64,000 bases of DNA, taken from assembly GCA_945869735.1 (NCBI GenBank), contig CAMBPQ010000007.1, positions 1-64,000 of the forward strand, read 5' to 3'. The translations under genes and the position numbers were made by a program. The notes under the pieces are model-generated. The model saw only the letters and a list, made by a program, of their open reading frames with translations, searched no databases and was not told the DNA's origin. Positions 38,540-48,458 of this stretch are shown one piece after another. The first letter of the stretch is position 1. Every line of letters begins with the position of its first letter. Origin of the DNA: Planctomicrobium piriforme (lineage in GTDB: Bacteria > Planctomycetota > Planctomycetia > Pirellulales > UBA1268).

Positions 38540-40090
38540 ATGCCCCATCTCCCGGACAGGTACCGTTTTGGCGAACTCGTCCGCACCATCGCGCCGCCGC
38601 TCCCGGGCGGAGGGCGGCTCGTGCCCGTTTACCGCCGGCTCTTTGCCGACAGCCTCACCCCGCTGTCCGCCTTCGCGAAGATCGACGCGGGCGACTCGGC
38701 CTGCCTGTTTGAGAGCGTGGTCGGGGGCGAGCGGGTGGGCCGCTACAGTTTTCTCGCCGCCGACCCCTTCCTGCGACTCGAGGCCCGTGGGACGGAGGTG
38801 CGGATCATCGGGGCCGGCGGGGAAGAGACACTGTCATGCGCCGATCCGCTCGCCGAGCTCGAGCGGCGGATGGCCGCCTACCGTCCGGCCCACCTGCCGG
38901 AACTGCCGCCGTTCACCAGCGGCGTGGTGGGCTACGCGGCCTACGACTCCGTCCGCTACACGGAGCGTCTGCCGAACCCGCCCCGCGACGATCTGGGCCT
39001 ACCCGATCTGTCGTTTGGTTTCTACGACCGGATGGTGGTCTTCGACAACGTGACCAAGGCGATCGACGTCGTGGTGCTCGCGCGGATCGACGACGACTCG
39101 GCCGAGGGAGTCGATCGGGCCTACGCCGCCGCCTGCCACCGGATCGACGCCACGATCGACCGGCTTTCGGCGCCGCACGACTGGCCGCCGCCGGCGGACA
39201 TCGGCCCGCGGCGGGAACCGGCCTGCCTCGCTGATGGCGCGGCTCGCTCGGCCTTTGGACGCGAGGCTTTTCTGGCGGCCGTCGATCGGTCGATCGAGTA
39301 CATCCGCGCCGGCGACGTCTTTCAGGTGGTGCTCAGCCGCCGGCTCGAGATTCCGTTCACGGCGCCGCCGCTCGAGCTCTACCGCACCCTCCGCGTGGTC
39401 AATCCCAGCCCGTTCATGTTCTACCTGCGGACACCCTCCTGCACGCTCGTCGGCAGTTCGCCGGAGATTATGGTGCGGTGCATCGACGACACCGTCACGG
39501 TGCGTCCGCTCGCGGGCACCCGCCGCCGCGGGGCCACGCCCGAGGAAGACAAGGCTCTTGCTGACGAGCTGCTCGCCGACCCGAAGGAGCGGGCCGAGCA
39601 CGTGATGCTGATCGACTTGGGGCGAAACGACGTCGGCCGAGTGGCCGCGATCGGCTCGGTCGAACTCTCCGACGTGATGGTGATCGAGCGGTACAGCCAC
39701 GTCATGCACATCACGAGCAACGTTACGGGACGGCTTGCCGAGGGGCTCTCCGCCTTCGACGCCCTGCGGGCGTGTCTGCCTGCGGGTACGGTTTCGGGAG
39801 CGCCCAAGATTCGGGCGATGCAGATCATCGACGAGTTGGAGCCGGTCCGCCGCGGTCCCTACGCGGGCGCGGTGGGGTATGTCGACTTCAATGGCTCGAT
39901 GGACACCTGCATCGCGCTGCGAACGGTCGTGGTGACGGAAGGCCGGGCCTACGTGCAATCGGGCGCGGGCATTGTGGCCGACAGTGTTCCCGAGCAGGAG
40001 TTCGAGGAAACGCTCAACAAGGCTAAGGGCATGCTCGTCGCAATCGAGATGACGACCGATCGGCTGGCGGGATCTCTGCCACCCGTCTGA
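38540..40090 (+). CDS. trpE: Anthranilate synthase component I
   Basis: GDVFQVVLSRRLEIPF, RTPSCTLVGSSPEIMVR, RPLAGTRRRGATPEEDKALADELLADPKERAEHVMLIDLGRNDVGRV. Confidence 0.95.
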   Translation: MPHLPDRYRFGELVRTIAPPLPGGGRLVPVYRRLFADSLTPLSAFAKIDAGDSACLFESVVGGERVGRYSFLAADPFLRLEARGTEVRIIGAGGEETLSCADPLAELERRMAAYRPAHLPELPPFTSGVVGYAAYDSVRYTERLPNPPRDDLGLPDLSFGFYDRMVVFDNVTKAIDVVVLARIDDDSAEGVDRAYAAACHRIDATIDRLSAPHDWPPPADIGPRREPACLADGAARSAFGREAFLAAVDRSIEYIRAGDVFQVVLSRRLEIPFTAPPLELYRTLRVVNPSPFMFYLRTPSCTLVGSSPEIMVRCIDDTVTVRPLAGTRRRGATPEEDKALADELLADPKERAEHVMLIDLGRNDVGRVAAIGSVELSDVMVIERYSHVMHITSNVTGRLAEGLSAFDALRACLPAGTVSGAPKIRAMQIIDELEPVRRGPYAGAVGYVDFNGSMDTCIALRTVVVTEGRAYVQSGAGIVADSVPEQEFEETLNKAKGMLVAIEMTTDRLAGSLPPV

Positions 40091-40104
40091 GCCGGAGGAC
40101 GACG

Positions 40105-41001
40105 ATGATCCGCTGCGAGCGCGCCACCGTGGAACGGTCCGGCCGCGTGACCGTCGAAGCGGTCACGTTCGTGGTCAGCCCGGGGCAGGCCACGGCGCTC
40201 GTCGGCCGCAGTGGTGCGGGAAAAAGTTCACTGCTCGCCGCCGCCGCGACGGCCTTACCGCTGCATGCGGGCGACATCCTCATCGACGGCCATTCGGTGC
40301 GTCGCGAGGCGGAGACTGTTCGCTGGCTGATCGGCTACGTGCCGGACCGGCTGCCCGGCTGGCCCGGTGTCCGAGTCGACGAGTTCGTGGAGCTGTTCGC
40401 CGTGGCGGCTGGACTGCGTGGGAAGCCGCTCGCGACGGCGGTCTCGAAGACGCTGGGCATGGCAGGCCTCGACGGCCAAAGACATGCACCCGTCGACACG
40501 CTTTCCTCGGGGCACGCGAAGCGGCTGCTCGTGGCCCGTGCCCTCCTGCACGATCCGCAGGTGCTGCTCCTCGATGATCCCTTTGGCGGGCTCGATCCCA
40601 TCGAACGCCATGAGATGGAGCGGCTCGTGGGCGACACCCACCTGATGGGGCGAACGGTGCTCGCCGCGATCGACGATGCGGACGTGCCGCCGTGTTTCAC
40701 GCATCTCGCGGTCCTCGACGAAGGGCGGATGATGGTGAGTGGTCCGGCGGAGCCGGCGTGGTTCGCGGCAGGGCGGACGTGGGCGTGCATGATTCGCTGT
40801 CGCGGCGCGGCCGAGGCGGCGGTGCGGGTGCTCGCGACGATCGTGGCCGATGCGCGGGCATCGGACGGCGACACGGTCGCGGTCACGCTCGATCCCACGC
40901 GGGGCACGCTTGCCGATGCGATTGCCGCGGTCGTACGGGCCGGCATCGCAGTGGAGCATGCCGGCTTCGATCCGCCGTGGCCGGCGCAGCTGCTGCGGTG
41001 A
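40105..41001 (+). CDS. ABC transporter ATP-binding protein
   Basis: ALVGRSGAGKSSLLAA Walker A, LSSGHAKRLLVARALLHDPQVLLLDDPFGGLDP. Confidence 0.92.
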   Translation: MIRCERATVERSGRVTVEAVTFVVSPGQATALVGRSGAGKSSLLAAAATALPLHAGDILIDGHSVRREAETVRWLIGYVPDRLPGWPGVRVDEFVELFAVAAGLRGKPLATAVSKTLGMAGLDGQRHAPVDTLSSGHAKRLLVARALLHDPQVLLLDDPFGGLDPIERHEMERLVGDTHLMGRTVLAAIDDADVPPCFTHLAVLDEGRMMVSGPAEPAWFAAGRTWACMIRCRGAAEAAVRVLATIVADARASDGDTVAVTLDPTRGTLADAIAAVVRAGIAVEHAGFDPPWPAQLLR

Positions 41002-41004
41002 AGT

Positions 41005-41190
41005 GGTGGGCGTATTCCCCGCACTTGCGCTTGGGGCTTCCTGACGGGATGCGGTGCCGCGGGATGCCCTCAAGAAGCCCGGAGCGCGAGCGATGGGAAA
41101 GCGGGTGGCGACCGTGAGCGTGGTGTGGAGCGGGTTGGGGTGGTGGGCGTATTCCCCGCGCTCGCGCTTGGGGCTTCCTGACGGGATGCG
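41005..41190. repeat. Dispersed repeat family 1, compound copy (right arm; then left arm-loop-right arm)
   Basis: Right arms at 41017-41049 and 41154-41186; left arm at ~41069-41105. Confidence 0.9.
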
Positions 41191-41220
41191 GGAGACGTGG
41201 CGGGCGGTGCCCGTCGCGGG

Positions 41221-41718
41221 TCAACGCTCGCCCCAGATGCGACGGACTTCCGCCAACCCCTCCACGCAGAGGTCGTAGTCGCTCGACAGCCGTTCGAGGA
41301 GCCGTCGCTCATCGGCTGCGTTCGCCGGCTCCAGGGTGCTTGCCAACCAATAGGCCCGCTTGCCCGTCTCGCGGTAGGCTTCCAGCGGGTCGCGAAGTTC
41401 CCGCTGCTCAAACCGCCTTAGCGACTCCGGGTAGAGGCCGCTCCAGAAGAGCGTGACGTCGCCGATACGGCGGTATTTCTCCCGGGCGTCGTCCGGCCCA
41501 GTGTGACTGGCGGCCTCGACGAGCAGCCTTGCGACGTCTGCTGCTTCGGATGCCACAGCCGACGGCAGGGCCGCCTCATTCCGCAGAAACCTCACGAGCA
41601 GCACCGAGACATAGTCCACGAGCGGCGGGTCAACCACGCCCAGCCGCGCGTGAAACGCGTATTCCGTGAGGCCCCGGAAGAACCGGTCGATGTCGGACGG
41701 GTCGTGGGCTGAAAACAT
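41221..41718 (-). CDS. Conserved hypothetical protein (165 aa)
   Basis: Complete ORF MFSAHDPSDIDRFFRGLTEYAFHARLGVVDPPLVDYVSVLLVRFL…. Confidence 0.75.
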   Translation of the reverse strand: MFSAHDPSDIDRFFRGLTEYAFHARLGVVDPPLVDYVSVLLVRFLRNEAALPSAVASEAADVARLLVEAASHTGPDDAREKYRRIGDVTLFWSGLYPESLRRFEQRELRDPLEAYRETGKRAYWLASTLEPANAADERRLLERLSSDYDLCVEGLAEVRRIWGER

Positions 41719-41837
41719 GGCACGCTCGCACGCACCTGGCAGGACAACTACTGTTGCTACGATCTGTTATAGGCTTCTGTTCTCCGTCTCGACCAGACGA
41801 ACCTTAGGCCAGACGAACCCAGACCGAACGAACCCCC

Positions 41838-43205
41838 ATGCTCATCGAGCCGCACCCCTTCGCGCCGATCCTGCTCGCCGCCGGCCGCGAGGAGGCCCTC
41901 CGGCCGCTGCTGGTGCAGCTCGTCGTGATCATCCTCGCAGCCCGCGCCGGGGCGGTAGTCGCCCGCTGGTGCCGGCAGCCGAGCGTGGTGGGGGAGATCG
42001 TGGCCGGCCTGCTCCTCGGACCATCGGCGTTCGGCGCCTGGTTCCCAGACCTGTTCGCGATGATCTTTCACAGCGGGGCAGGGGGGTCGGGTGGCGGTGC
42101 GATGGAGGCGTCGCTGACGAGTTTTAGCCAGGTGGGACTCGTGCTGCTGCTTTTTCTGATCGGGATCGAGTTTGACTTCTCGCACGTCCGCCGGCATGGC
42201 CGCCGCGCAGCGTCGATTTCCCTGGCGGGCGTCGTGGCGCCGTTCGGGATGGGCATCGGCCTCGCCTGGTTGATGATGCCGCGGCTTGAGGCGCTCGGGG
42301 CGACTGGTCCAATCGACACGCGATCGTTCGCACTCTTCATGGGCACGGCGATGTCGATCACGGCGATCCCGATCCTCGGACGGATTCTCATCGAGATTGG
42401 CATGCAGCACACGCCCCTGGGGGCGACCGTGATTGCCGCCGCCGCCTGCGACGACGCGGTCGGCTGGACGCTTCTCGCCGCGGTGTCAGCGCTGGCGAGC
42501 GGCAACTTTGAGGCCGAACGGATCGCAGTGATGGCGGGAGCCACGCTTGCATTCGCCATGGTCTGCCTCTTCGTCGTGCGGCCGCTCCTCCTGCCGCTGC
42601 TGCAGCGGGCTGTCCGTGACGAAGGTGAAACCGGTCACCCGCGGCTCTCACTCGGGATGCTCTCGCTGGTGCTGGCCCTGCTGCTCATGGCCGCGTGGAT
42701 CACGAGTTGGATCGGTATCTTCGCGATCTTCGGGGCGTTTCTGCTGGGCGCTTCGCTCTCGGGCGTGCCCAAGGTCCGCGAGGCGATGGCGGCTCATCTC
42801 ACCGACTTCGTGGCCGTTTTCTTCCTGCCGATCTTCTTCACCTTCACGGGTCTGCGCACCAACATCGGCTCGCTCGGCACGCCGGAGGCCTGGGGCTGGT
42901 GCGCTGCCGTGATGGCGGTGGCCGTGCTTGGCAAGTGGGGCGGCTGCGGCTTGGCGGCCCGGCTCGGCGGGATGCCGGCCGGCGAGGCGTCGTGCGTGGG
43001 TGTGTTCATGAACACCCGGGCACTCATGGAACTGATCGTGATCAACGTCGGCATCGATCTCGGCGTCATCCCACCGGCGGTCTCCTGCATGCTCGTGCTG
43101 ATGGCGATCGGCACGACGCTGATGGCCACGCCGCTGGCCGCGTGGATGCTGCGGGGTAGTCAGTACGAGCCGACGCTGATCACCCGCGGGTTTCTCCGGG
43201 GCTGA
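41838..43205 (+). CDS. CPA2-type cation:proton antiporter
   Basis: PSVVGEIVAGLLLGPSAFG, VGLVLLLFLIGIEFDFSHVRRHGR, ACDDAVGWTLLA, MNTRALMELIVINVGIDLGVI. Confidence 0.93.
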   Translation: MLIEPHPFAPILLAAGREEALRPLLVQLVVIILAARAGAVVARWCRQPSVVGEIVAGLLLGPSAFGAWFPDLFAMIFHSGAGGSGGGAMEASLTSFSQVGLVLLLFLIGIEFDFSHVRRHGRRAASISLAGVVAPFGMGIGLAWLMMPRLEALGATGPIDTRSFALFMGTAMSITAIPILGRILIEIGMQHTPLGATVIAAAACDDAVGWTLLAAVSALASGNFEAERIAVMAGATLAFAMVCLFVVRPLLLPLLQRAVRDEGETGHPRLSLGMLSLVLALLLMAAWITSWIGIFAIFGAFLLGASLSGVPKVREAMAAHLTDFVAVFFLPIFFTFTGLRTNIGSLGTPEAWGWCAAVMAVAVLGKWGGCGLAARLGGMPAGEASCVGVFMNTRALMELIVINVGIDLGVIPPAVSCMLVLMAIGTTLMATPLAAWMLRGSQYEPTLITRGFLRG

Positions 43206-43210
43206 CCGGC

Positions 43211-43822
43211 TCAGCCGTCCGGGTCGTCGAGCAGTTGCTGGAGGCGGGCCGCGTGTTCGGGGATGCACCTCGGCAGCCATGAGGCGTCGATGAGCCCGAG
43301 CGATATGAGGTCGCGAAGATGCGTGCGATCCTTGTCACGAAACGCGTTGAGCTTCATCCTCACGAGGGGCTCGAGCGACACGATGTGGTAGTCGTCGGCC
43401 TGCTCCCGCTCGGTGACGTCGGCTGTCGGCAGCGGATAGGATTCGCGGACCTTCTCACCGGCAAACAGAAGATGCACGGCGTCCCGCGGGCTGCCGCCGG
43501 GGCCGTCGATGAAGCAAGTCACGTCCATCACGGTCGCATGCACGAAGCCCACTGCTTCGAGGGCCGCCTTGATGGCGTCAAAATCCGCACGGCGGACGAG
43601 GATGTCGACATCCTGCGTGTTGCGCACGGCGGCGCGGTCCACCCGCGACACCCAGGCCGCCACGGCGTTGCCGCCGGCAACGGCGTACGGAATGCCTGCC
43701 CGCTCGAGAGCGGCTGTGGCTCGCAGGGCACGTTCACGGACTGCTTGCACGGCTTCGATCATCCTCTGCCATGAGAAATCGCGAAGTTCGACCGCCACGC
43801 TTCCACCTCGACCTGCGACCAT
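43211..43822 (-). CDS. Nucleotidyltransferase-like protein
   Basis: AGIPYAVAGGNAVAAWVSRVDRAAVRNTQDVDILVRRADFDAIKAALEAVGF. Confidence 0.72.
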   Translation of the reverse strand: MVAGRGGSVAVELRDFSWQRMIEAVQAVRERALRATAALERAGIPYAVAGGNAVAAWVSRVDRAAVRNTQDVDILVRRADFDAIKAALEAVGFVHATVMDVTCFIDGPGGSPRDAVHLLFAGEKVRESYPLPTADVTEREQADDYHIVSLEPLVRMKLNAFRDKDRTHLRDLISLGLIDASWLPRCIPEHAARLQQLLDDPDG

Positions 43823-44045
43823 CGAAACCTGCCCACGCCAACGATATCGTATCGTGCCACAGGCCGCCGGTGAAGGCGCGGACGAGCCGCTTTCCTGTGT
43901 GCTGAGAGTGAAGTTCGCCTTAGATCGCTCGAACGAGAACCTCACCCCGAAGCCGGGTGAGGTGTCCTGCGAGAGATCAGGCACGCCGCCGGCGACGTAA
44001 TCCCACCACAGCCATCGAAACTGCGGCGGGCACGCGACTGGGGCG

Positions 44046-44070
44046 AATCGCTCCACCAAGTGGAGCGGTT
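44046..44070. terminator. Strong inverted repeat between the trpA 3' end and the nucleotidyltransferase start (terminator or operator)
   Basis: CGCTCCAC-caa-GTGGAGCG perfect 8-bp stem extended by wobble/A-T pairs; no clear U tract. Confidence 0.4.
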
Positions 44071-44208
44071 CGCTCCAGTCCGTCAGCGCAGAAACTCATC
44101 TGGTGTCGCGAGATATCTTGCGAAAAAGCAAGTTTCCTGTCGTTCGACAAATGGCTCGTGCCTGGAAAGCAACGCGATCCGCGTGCCAAACGCTTGACTT
44201 TTTTTGAG

Positions 44209-45036
44209 TCAGCGGCACGCCGCAGCGAGGTCGGCCACGTAGCGGCTGACATCGGCGAGCATCGCCTCGCGGGGCTGGCCGGTGGCCTCCGCGATCCGGC
44301 GGACGAGCGCCGAGCCCACGATCACGCCATCGGCCACCGCGGCCACCGCCCTGACCTGGTCGGGGTCGGAGATGCCGAATCCCACCACGATCGGCACGTC
44401 GGTCTTCGTGCGGAGCCACTTCACGCGGTCGATGAGTCCGGCAGGTAGTTCGATCCGGGCGCCGGTCACACCCGCGACCGACACGCAGTAGAGAAAGCCG
44501 GTCGACTTTTTCGCAATCGCCTCGGCGCGGTCTGGCGGCGTGGTCGGCGTAACAAGCCGCACGAGCGCGAGGCCTGCTGTGCGACACGCCGCGTCGAGAT
44601 CATCGCTCTCCTCGAGTGGCAGATCGGGCACCACGAAGCCGGCCAGGCCCGCGGCCACCGCGTCGGCCACGAAGCGGTCGATCCCTCTGCGGAAGATGAG
44701 CGAGTAGCTCGCCATGGCGAGGATCGGCATCTTCACGCGGGCCGAGGCTTCGCGGGCGATCCCGAACATGCCTTCGAGCGAGATCCCCTTGCCGAGCGCC
44801 CGAGTGTAGGAGGCCTGGATCACGGGGCCGTCGGCGATTGGGTCGCTGTAGGGCACGCCGAGTTCGCAGAACGACGCGCCCGCCTTGGCGATCGCCTCCA
44901 GCACCGCAACGCTCGTCTCGACGTCGGGATCGCCCGCCGTCACGAACGGCGCCAGCGCCTTCGTACCGGCGGCCCGGTTGGCGGCGAAGATCGCCTCGAG
45001 TGCGTCGATCGGCCGCGCGGGCGTGGTGGTGCTCAT
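44209..45036 (-). CDS. trpA: Tryptophan synthase alpha subunit
   Basis: ALAPFVTAGDPDVETSVAVLEAIAKAGASFCELGVPYSDPIADGPVIQ, VVGFGISDPDQVRAV, GVIVGSALVR. Confidence 0.96.
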   Translation of the reverse strand: MSTTTPARPIDALEAIFAANRAAGTKALAPFVTAGDPDVETSVAVLEAIAKAGASFCELGVPYSDPIADGPVIQASYTRALGKGISLEGMFGIAREASARVKMPILAMASYSLIFRRGIDRFVADAVAAGLAGFVVPDLPLEESDDLDAACRTAGLALVRLVTPTTPPDRAEAIAKKSTGFLYCVSVAGVTGARIELPAGLIDRVKWLRTKTDVPIVVGFGISDPDQVRAVAAVADGVIVGSALVRRIAEATGQPREAMLADVSRYVADLAAACR

Positions 45037-45058
45037 GCTCATCCTGCTCGTGAGTGGT

Positions 45059-46297
45059 TCAGGCCTTGGCCCCGTCGGCCGTGAGCCCACGGAGCCGGGC
45101 GATCTCGGCGGCGTCCTTATCGCCCCGGCCGGAGAGGCAGACGACGATGATCTCGTCGGGCGACCGCTTCGCCGCCTCGCGGGCCGTCCACGCCAGCGCG
45201 TGCGCGGTTTCGAGTGCCGGCAGGATGCCCTCGTTGCGGGCCACGGTGTCGAAGGCGTCGAGCGCCTCGAGGTCGGTCACGCTCGTGTATTCCACGCGGC
45301 CCATGTCGTGCCAGTAACTGTGCTCGGGGCCCACGCCCGGATAGTCGAGGCCGGCCGACACGGAATGCACGTCGGCGGTCTGGCCGTCCTGATCCTGGAG
45401 GACGTAGCTCAGGCTCCCGTGCAGGATGCCTGGGCTGCCGTAGGAGAGGCTCGCGGCGTGGTCGCCGGGTTGGCCCGATCGGCCACCGGCCTCGACGCCC
45501 ACGAGCCGGACCTCGGGGTGGTCGACGAAGGGATAGAACATCCCCGCCGCGTTGCTGCCGCCGCCGACGCAGGCCACGACGGCGTCGGGCAGACGGCCGA
45601 ACTGCTTCCGCGACATCTCGATCGTCTCGCGGCCGATCACGGATTGGAAGTCGCGGACGATCCGAGGGAAGGGATGTGGCCCCACGACCGAGCCGATGAT
45701 GTAGTGGGTGGTTTCGACCGAGCCCATCCAGTCGCGCATCGCCTCGTTGATCGCGTCGCGGAGGGTTCGTGAGCCAGTCTCCACCGGGCGGACCTCGGCC
45801 CCCATGAAACGCATGTTGCGGACGTTGGGCGCCTGCCGGCGGACGTCTTCGGATCCCATGTAGACGACGCAATCCAGGCCGAACCGGGCACAGGCGGTGG
45901 CCGTCGCCACGCCATGCTGGCCGGCGCCGGTCTCGGCGATGATTCGCCGCTTCCCCATCCGCATCGCCAGCAGCCCCTGGCCGAGCGTGTTGTTGATCTT
46001 GTGGGCGCCGGTGTGGCTGAGATCTTCCCGCTTGAACCAGATCTGGGCGCCGCCGGCGAGTTTGGTGAGTCGCTTGGCGAAGAGCAGGGGGGTGGGCCGG
46101 CCCACGAAGGCCGAGAGCAGGCCGTCGAGTTCGGCTGCGAACGCCGGGTCGGCCACCGCCTCGGCATAGGCCCGCTCCAGCTGGTCGAGCGCCGCGGAAA
46201 GCGTTTCGGGAACGTAGCGGCCGCCGAATCTGCCGAAGCGGCCGTAGGCGTCGGGCACGCTGGACATGGGCGGGGCGGCTGCGGAGCTGGCGGCCAT
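45059..46297 (-). CDS. trpB: Tryptophan synthase beta subunit
   Basis: [68 protein letters not shown]. Confidence 0.96.
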   Translation of the reverse strand: MAASSAAAPPMSSVPDAYGRFGRFGGRYVPETLSAALDQLERAYAEAVADPAFAAELDGLLSAFVGRPTPLLFAKRLTKLAGGAQIWFKREDLSHTGAHKINNTLGQGLLAMRMGKRRIIAETGAGQHGVATATACARFGLDCVVYMGSEDVRRQAPNVRNMRFMGAEVRPVETGSRTLRDAINEAMRDWMGSVETTHYIIGSVVGPHPFPRIVRDFQSVIGRETIEMSRKQFGRLPDAVVACVGGGSNAAGMFYPFVDHPEVRLVGVEAGGRSGQPGDHAASLSYGSPGILHGSLSYVLQDQDGQTADVHSVSAGLDYPGVGPEHSYWHDMGRVEYTSVTDLEALDAFDTVARNEGILPALETAHALAWTAREAAKRSPDEIIVVCLSGRGDKDAAEIARLRGLTADGAKA

Positions 46298-46414
46298 GAA
46301 AGGGTTCCTCGGATCGATCGCGGTGCGGAGTCGTGGCGGTTTGTCCACGATCTTGATCGATTGTAGCCTGCCCCGGCCGAGCCACCATCCACGCCACCTC
46401 CGTCTGCACGAGCG

Positions 46415-47287
46415 ATGCCCGAACTGCCCGAAGTCGAGACGATGCGCCGCGGCCTCGCCGGCGTCGTCGGTCGGAAGATCGCGTCGGTGGAATTTCCCCG
46501 CAGCCGCGTCCGGCCGCTTTCGATCGAGCCCGCGGCCGCCACCATCTCGCGCCGAATCGTGGGCCACACGGTCGCCGCCGTCGAGCGCCGCGGCAAGCGG
46601 ATCGTGATCGAGCTGGCCGCCGCCGGTGCTGCGGCCCGACGCGGGCGGCTCTGGCTGGCGATCGAGCCGCGGATGACGGGTCTGATGCTCGTCGTCGAGC
46701 CGCCGACAGAGGAGCATGTGCGGATGGTGGTGGGCTTCGGAAAGGTTCGCGGAGGCGGGCCGCCGCAGCGGATGCTCTTCTGGGATCGCCGCGGGCTCGG
46801 CACGATCCGGCTGCTCGACGACCGCGGGCTCGACGCCGCCTGCGGCCCGCATAAGCACGGTCCGGATGGACTCGTTGTGACCGGCGGCGATCTCGCAGCC
46901 CGACTGGCGGCATCGCGTCGGGCCGTGAAGGTGGCGCTCCTCGACCAGCGGGCCGTCGCCGGCATTGGCAACATCTACGCCGCCGAGATCCTCTTCCGAT
47001 GCGGCGTTGATCCGCGGATGCGGTGCCGCCGGCTCCCGCGCGACGCCTGGGAGCGGATCGCTGACGTCACTCGTGCACTGCTCGCCGAGGCGGTGGCGGA
47101 CGAGGGATCGTCGATCGGCGACGAGACCTACCGCACGGCCGACAACCGTGTCGGCCGGTTTCAGCGGCGGCATCGGGTGTATGGCCGCGAGGGCGCTGCG
47201 TGTACCGCCTGCGGCGCGGCTATCGTTCGCATCGTGCAGGTGCAGCGGGCGACGTTCTTCTGTCCGACGTGCCAGCGGCGGGCGTGA
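46415..47287 (+). CDS. mutM: Formamidopyrimidine-DNA glycosylase
   Basis: [41 protein letters not shown]-terminal zinc finger CTACG…FFCPTCQ. Confidence 0.94.
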   Translation: MPELPEVETMRRGLAGVVGRKIASVEFPRSRVRPLSIEPAAATISRRIVGHTVAAVERRGKRIVIELAAAGAAARRGRLWLAIEPRMTGLMLVVEPPTEEHVRMVVGFGKVRGGGPPQRMLFWDRRGLGTIRLLDDRGLDAACGPHKHGPDGLVVTGGDLAARLAASRRAVKVALLDQRAVAGIGNIYAAEILFRCGVDPRMRCRRLPRDAWERIADVTRALLAEAVADEGSSIGDETYRTADNRVGRFQRRHRVYGREGAACTACGAAIVRIVQVQRATFFCPTCQRRA

Positions 47288-47437
47288 GCGGCGTGTCGCG
47301 CTGCGCCGTCCCCACGGCTGACGCCGTTGGGCTTCTTGATGCGGGTGGCTGGTGTGGCACGGGGCGACGACGCGGCGTAGGCTAACGTAGTACAGGACGC
47401 GGGCGTCGTGTGCCACACCCGTGGAGGAGCTATTGTC

Positions 47438-48448
47438 ATGCCAACGCGAACGATGCGACTGTCCAGGCGGAGCGTCCTGCAGGCAATCAGCTCCGGGGCT
47501 GTTGCGGCAGTCGCCCGCGCCCCGTTCGTGGTCGCGGCCGACGGGTCGGCCGCCGCGACCGCAGAGTCGCTCGCCGCCCGGCTGCACTCCTCGCTCACCC
47601 CCGCCCAGCGGAAGCAGGTTTGCTTTCCGTGGGACTACGTCCATCCGAAGTTCGGGCTGCTGCGGACCCGCGTCGGCAACAACTGGAACGCCACCGAGCC
47701 CTCAGTGAAGAGCGACTTCTTCACGAAGGACCAGCAGCAACTCGTTCGCGACATCTTTGAGCACCTGATCGAGCCCGAGTGGCACGCGCGGTTCGACAAG
47801 CAGCTCGAGGACGACACCGGCGGCTTCGGCCACGACCAGTCGGTCGCCCTCATCGGCGAACCCGGCAGCGGAACGTTTCAGTTCCTGCTCACCGGCCGCC
47901 ACATGACGCTGCGGTGCGACGGCGATTCCGCCGACCACGTCGCCTTCGGCGGCCCGATCTTCTACGGCCACGACGCCGGCGGCTTCAACGAGGACAAAAA
48001 CCACGAGGGCAACGTCTTCTGGCCCCAGGCCGTGGCGGCCAATGCGGTCTGCGGCATGCTCGACGGGAAGCAGCGGCAGCAGGCCCTCGTCGCCACGGTG
48101 CCGCGCGAGAACGCGATTGCGTTCCGGGGCAGGGGGCAGGAGCCCGCGGGCATCCCGGTCTCCGATCTCTCGGCCGACCAGCGGGCCGAGCTGGAGCGGG
48201 TGCTCGGTGTGCTGCTCGAGCCCTACCGCACCGTCGATCGCGATGAGGTCCGCGGCTGTCTGTCGAAGCAGGGCGGGCTCGAGCGCTGCCGGCTCGCCTT
48301 CTACCGTGAGGGCGACATCGGCGACGACGGCGTGTGGGACAACTGGCGGCTCGAGGGGCCGGCGTTCGTCTGGCACTTCCGCGGTGCGCCGCACGTTCAC
48401 GTGTGGGTCAACATCGCCGACACGCCCGACATCCCGACCAACGCCTGA
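47438..48448 (+). CDS. DUF3500-domain protein with twin-arginine-like signal
   Basis: [22 protein letters not shown] signal; [46 protein letters not shown]. Confidence 0.82.
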   Translation: MPTRTMRLSRRSVLQAISSGAVAAVARAPFVVAADGSAAATAESLAARLHSSLTPAQRKQVCFPWDYVHPKFGLLRTRVGNNWNATEPSVKSDFFTKDQQQLVRDIFEHLIEPEWHARFDKQLEDDTGGFGHDQSVALIGEPGSGTFQFLLTGRHMTLRCDGDSADHVAFGGPIFYGHDAGGFNEDKNHEGNVFWPQAVAANAVCGMLDGKQRQQALVATVPRENAIAFRGRGQEPAGIPVSDLSADQRAELERVLGVLLEPYRTVDRDEVRGCLSKQGGLERCRLAFYREGDIGDDGVWDNWRLEGPAFVWHFRGAPHVHVWVNIADTPDIPTNA

Positions 48449-48458
48449 TCCACGGCTC

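Noticed and set aside
45117-46913. 598-aa minus-strand ORF overlapping trpB
   Set aside because: Out-of-frame, Arg-rich shadow of trpB and mutM.
46298-47644. Long N-terminal extension of the trpB ORF
   Set aside because: Extension runs antisense through mutM; real TrpB homology starts after 46297.
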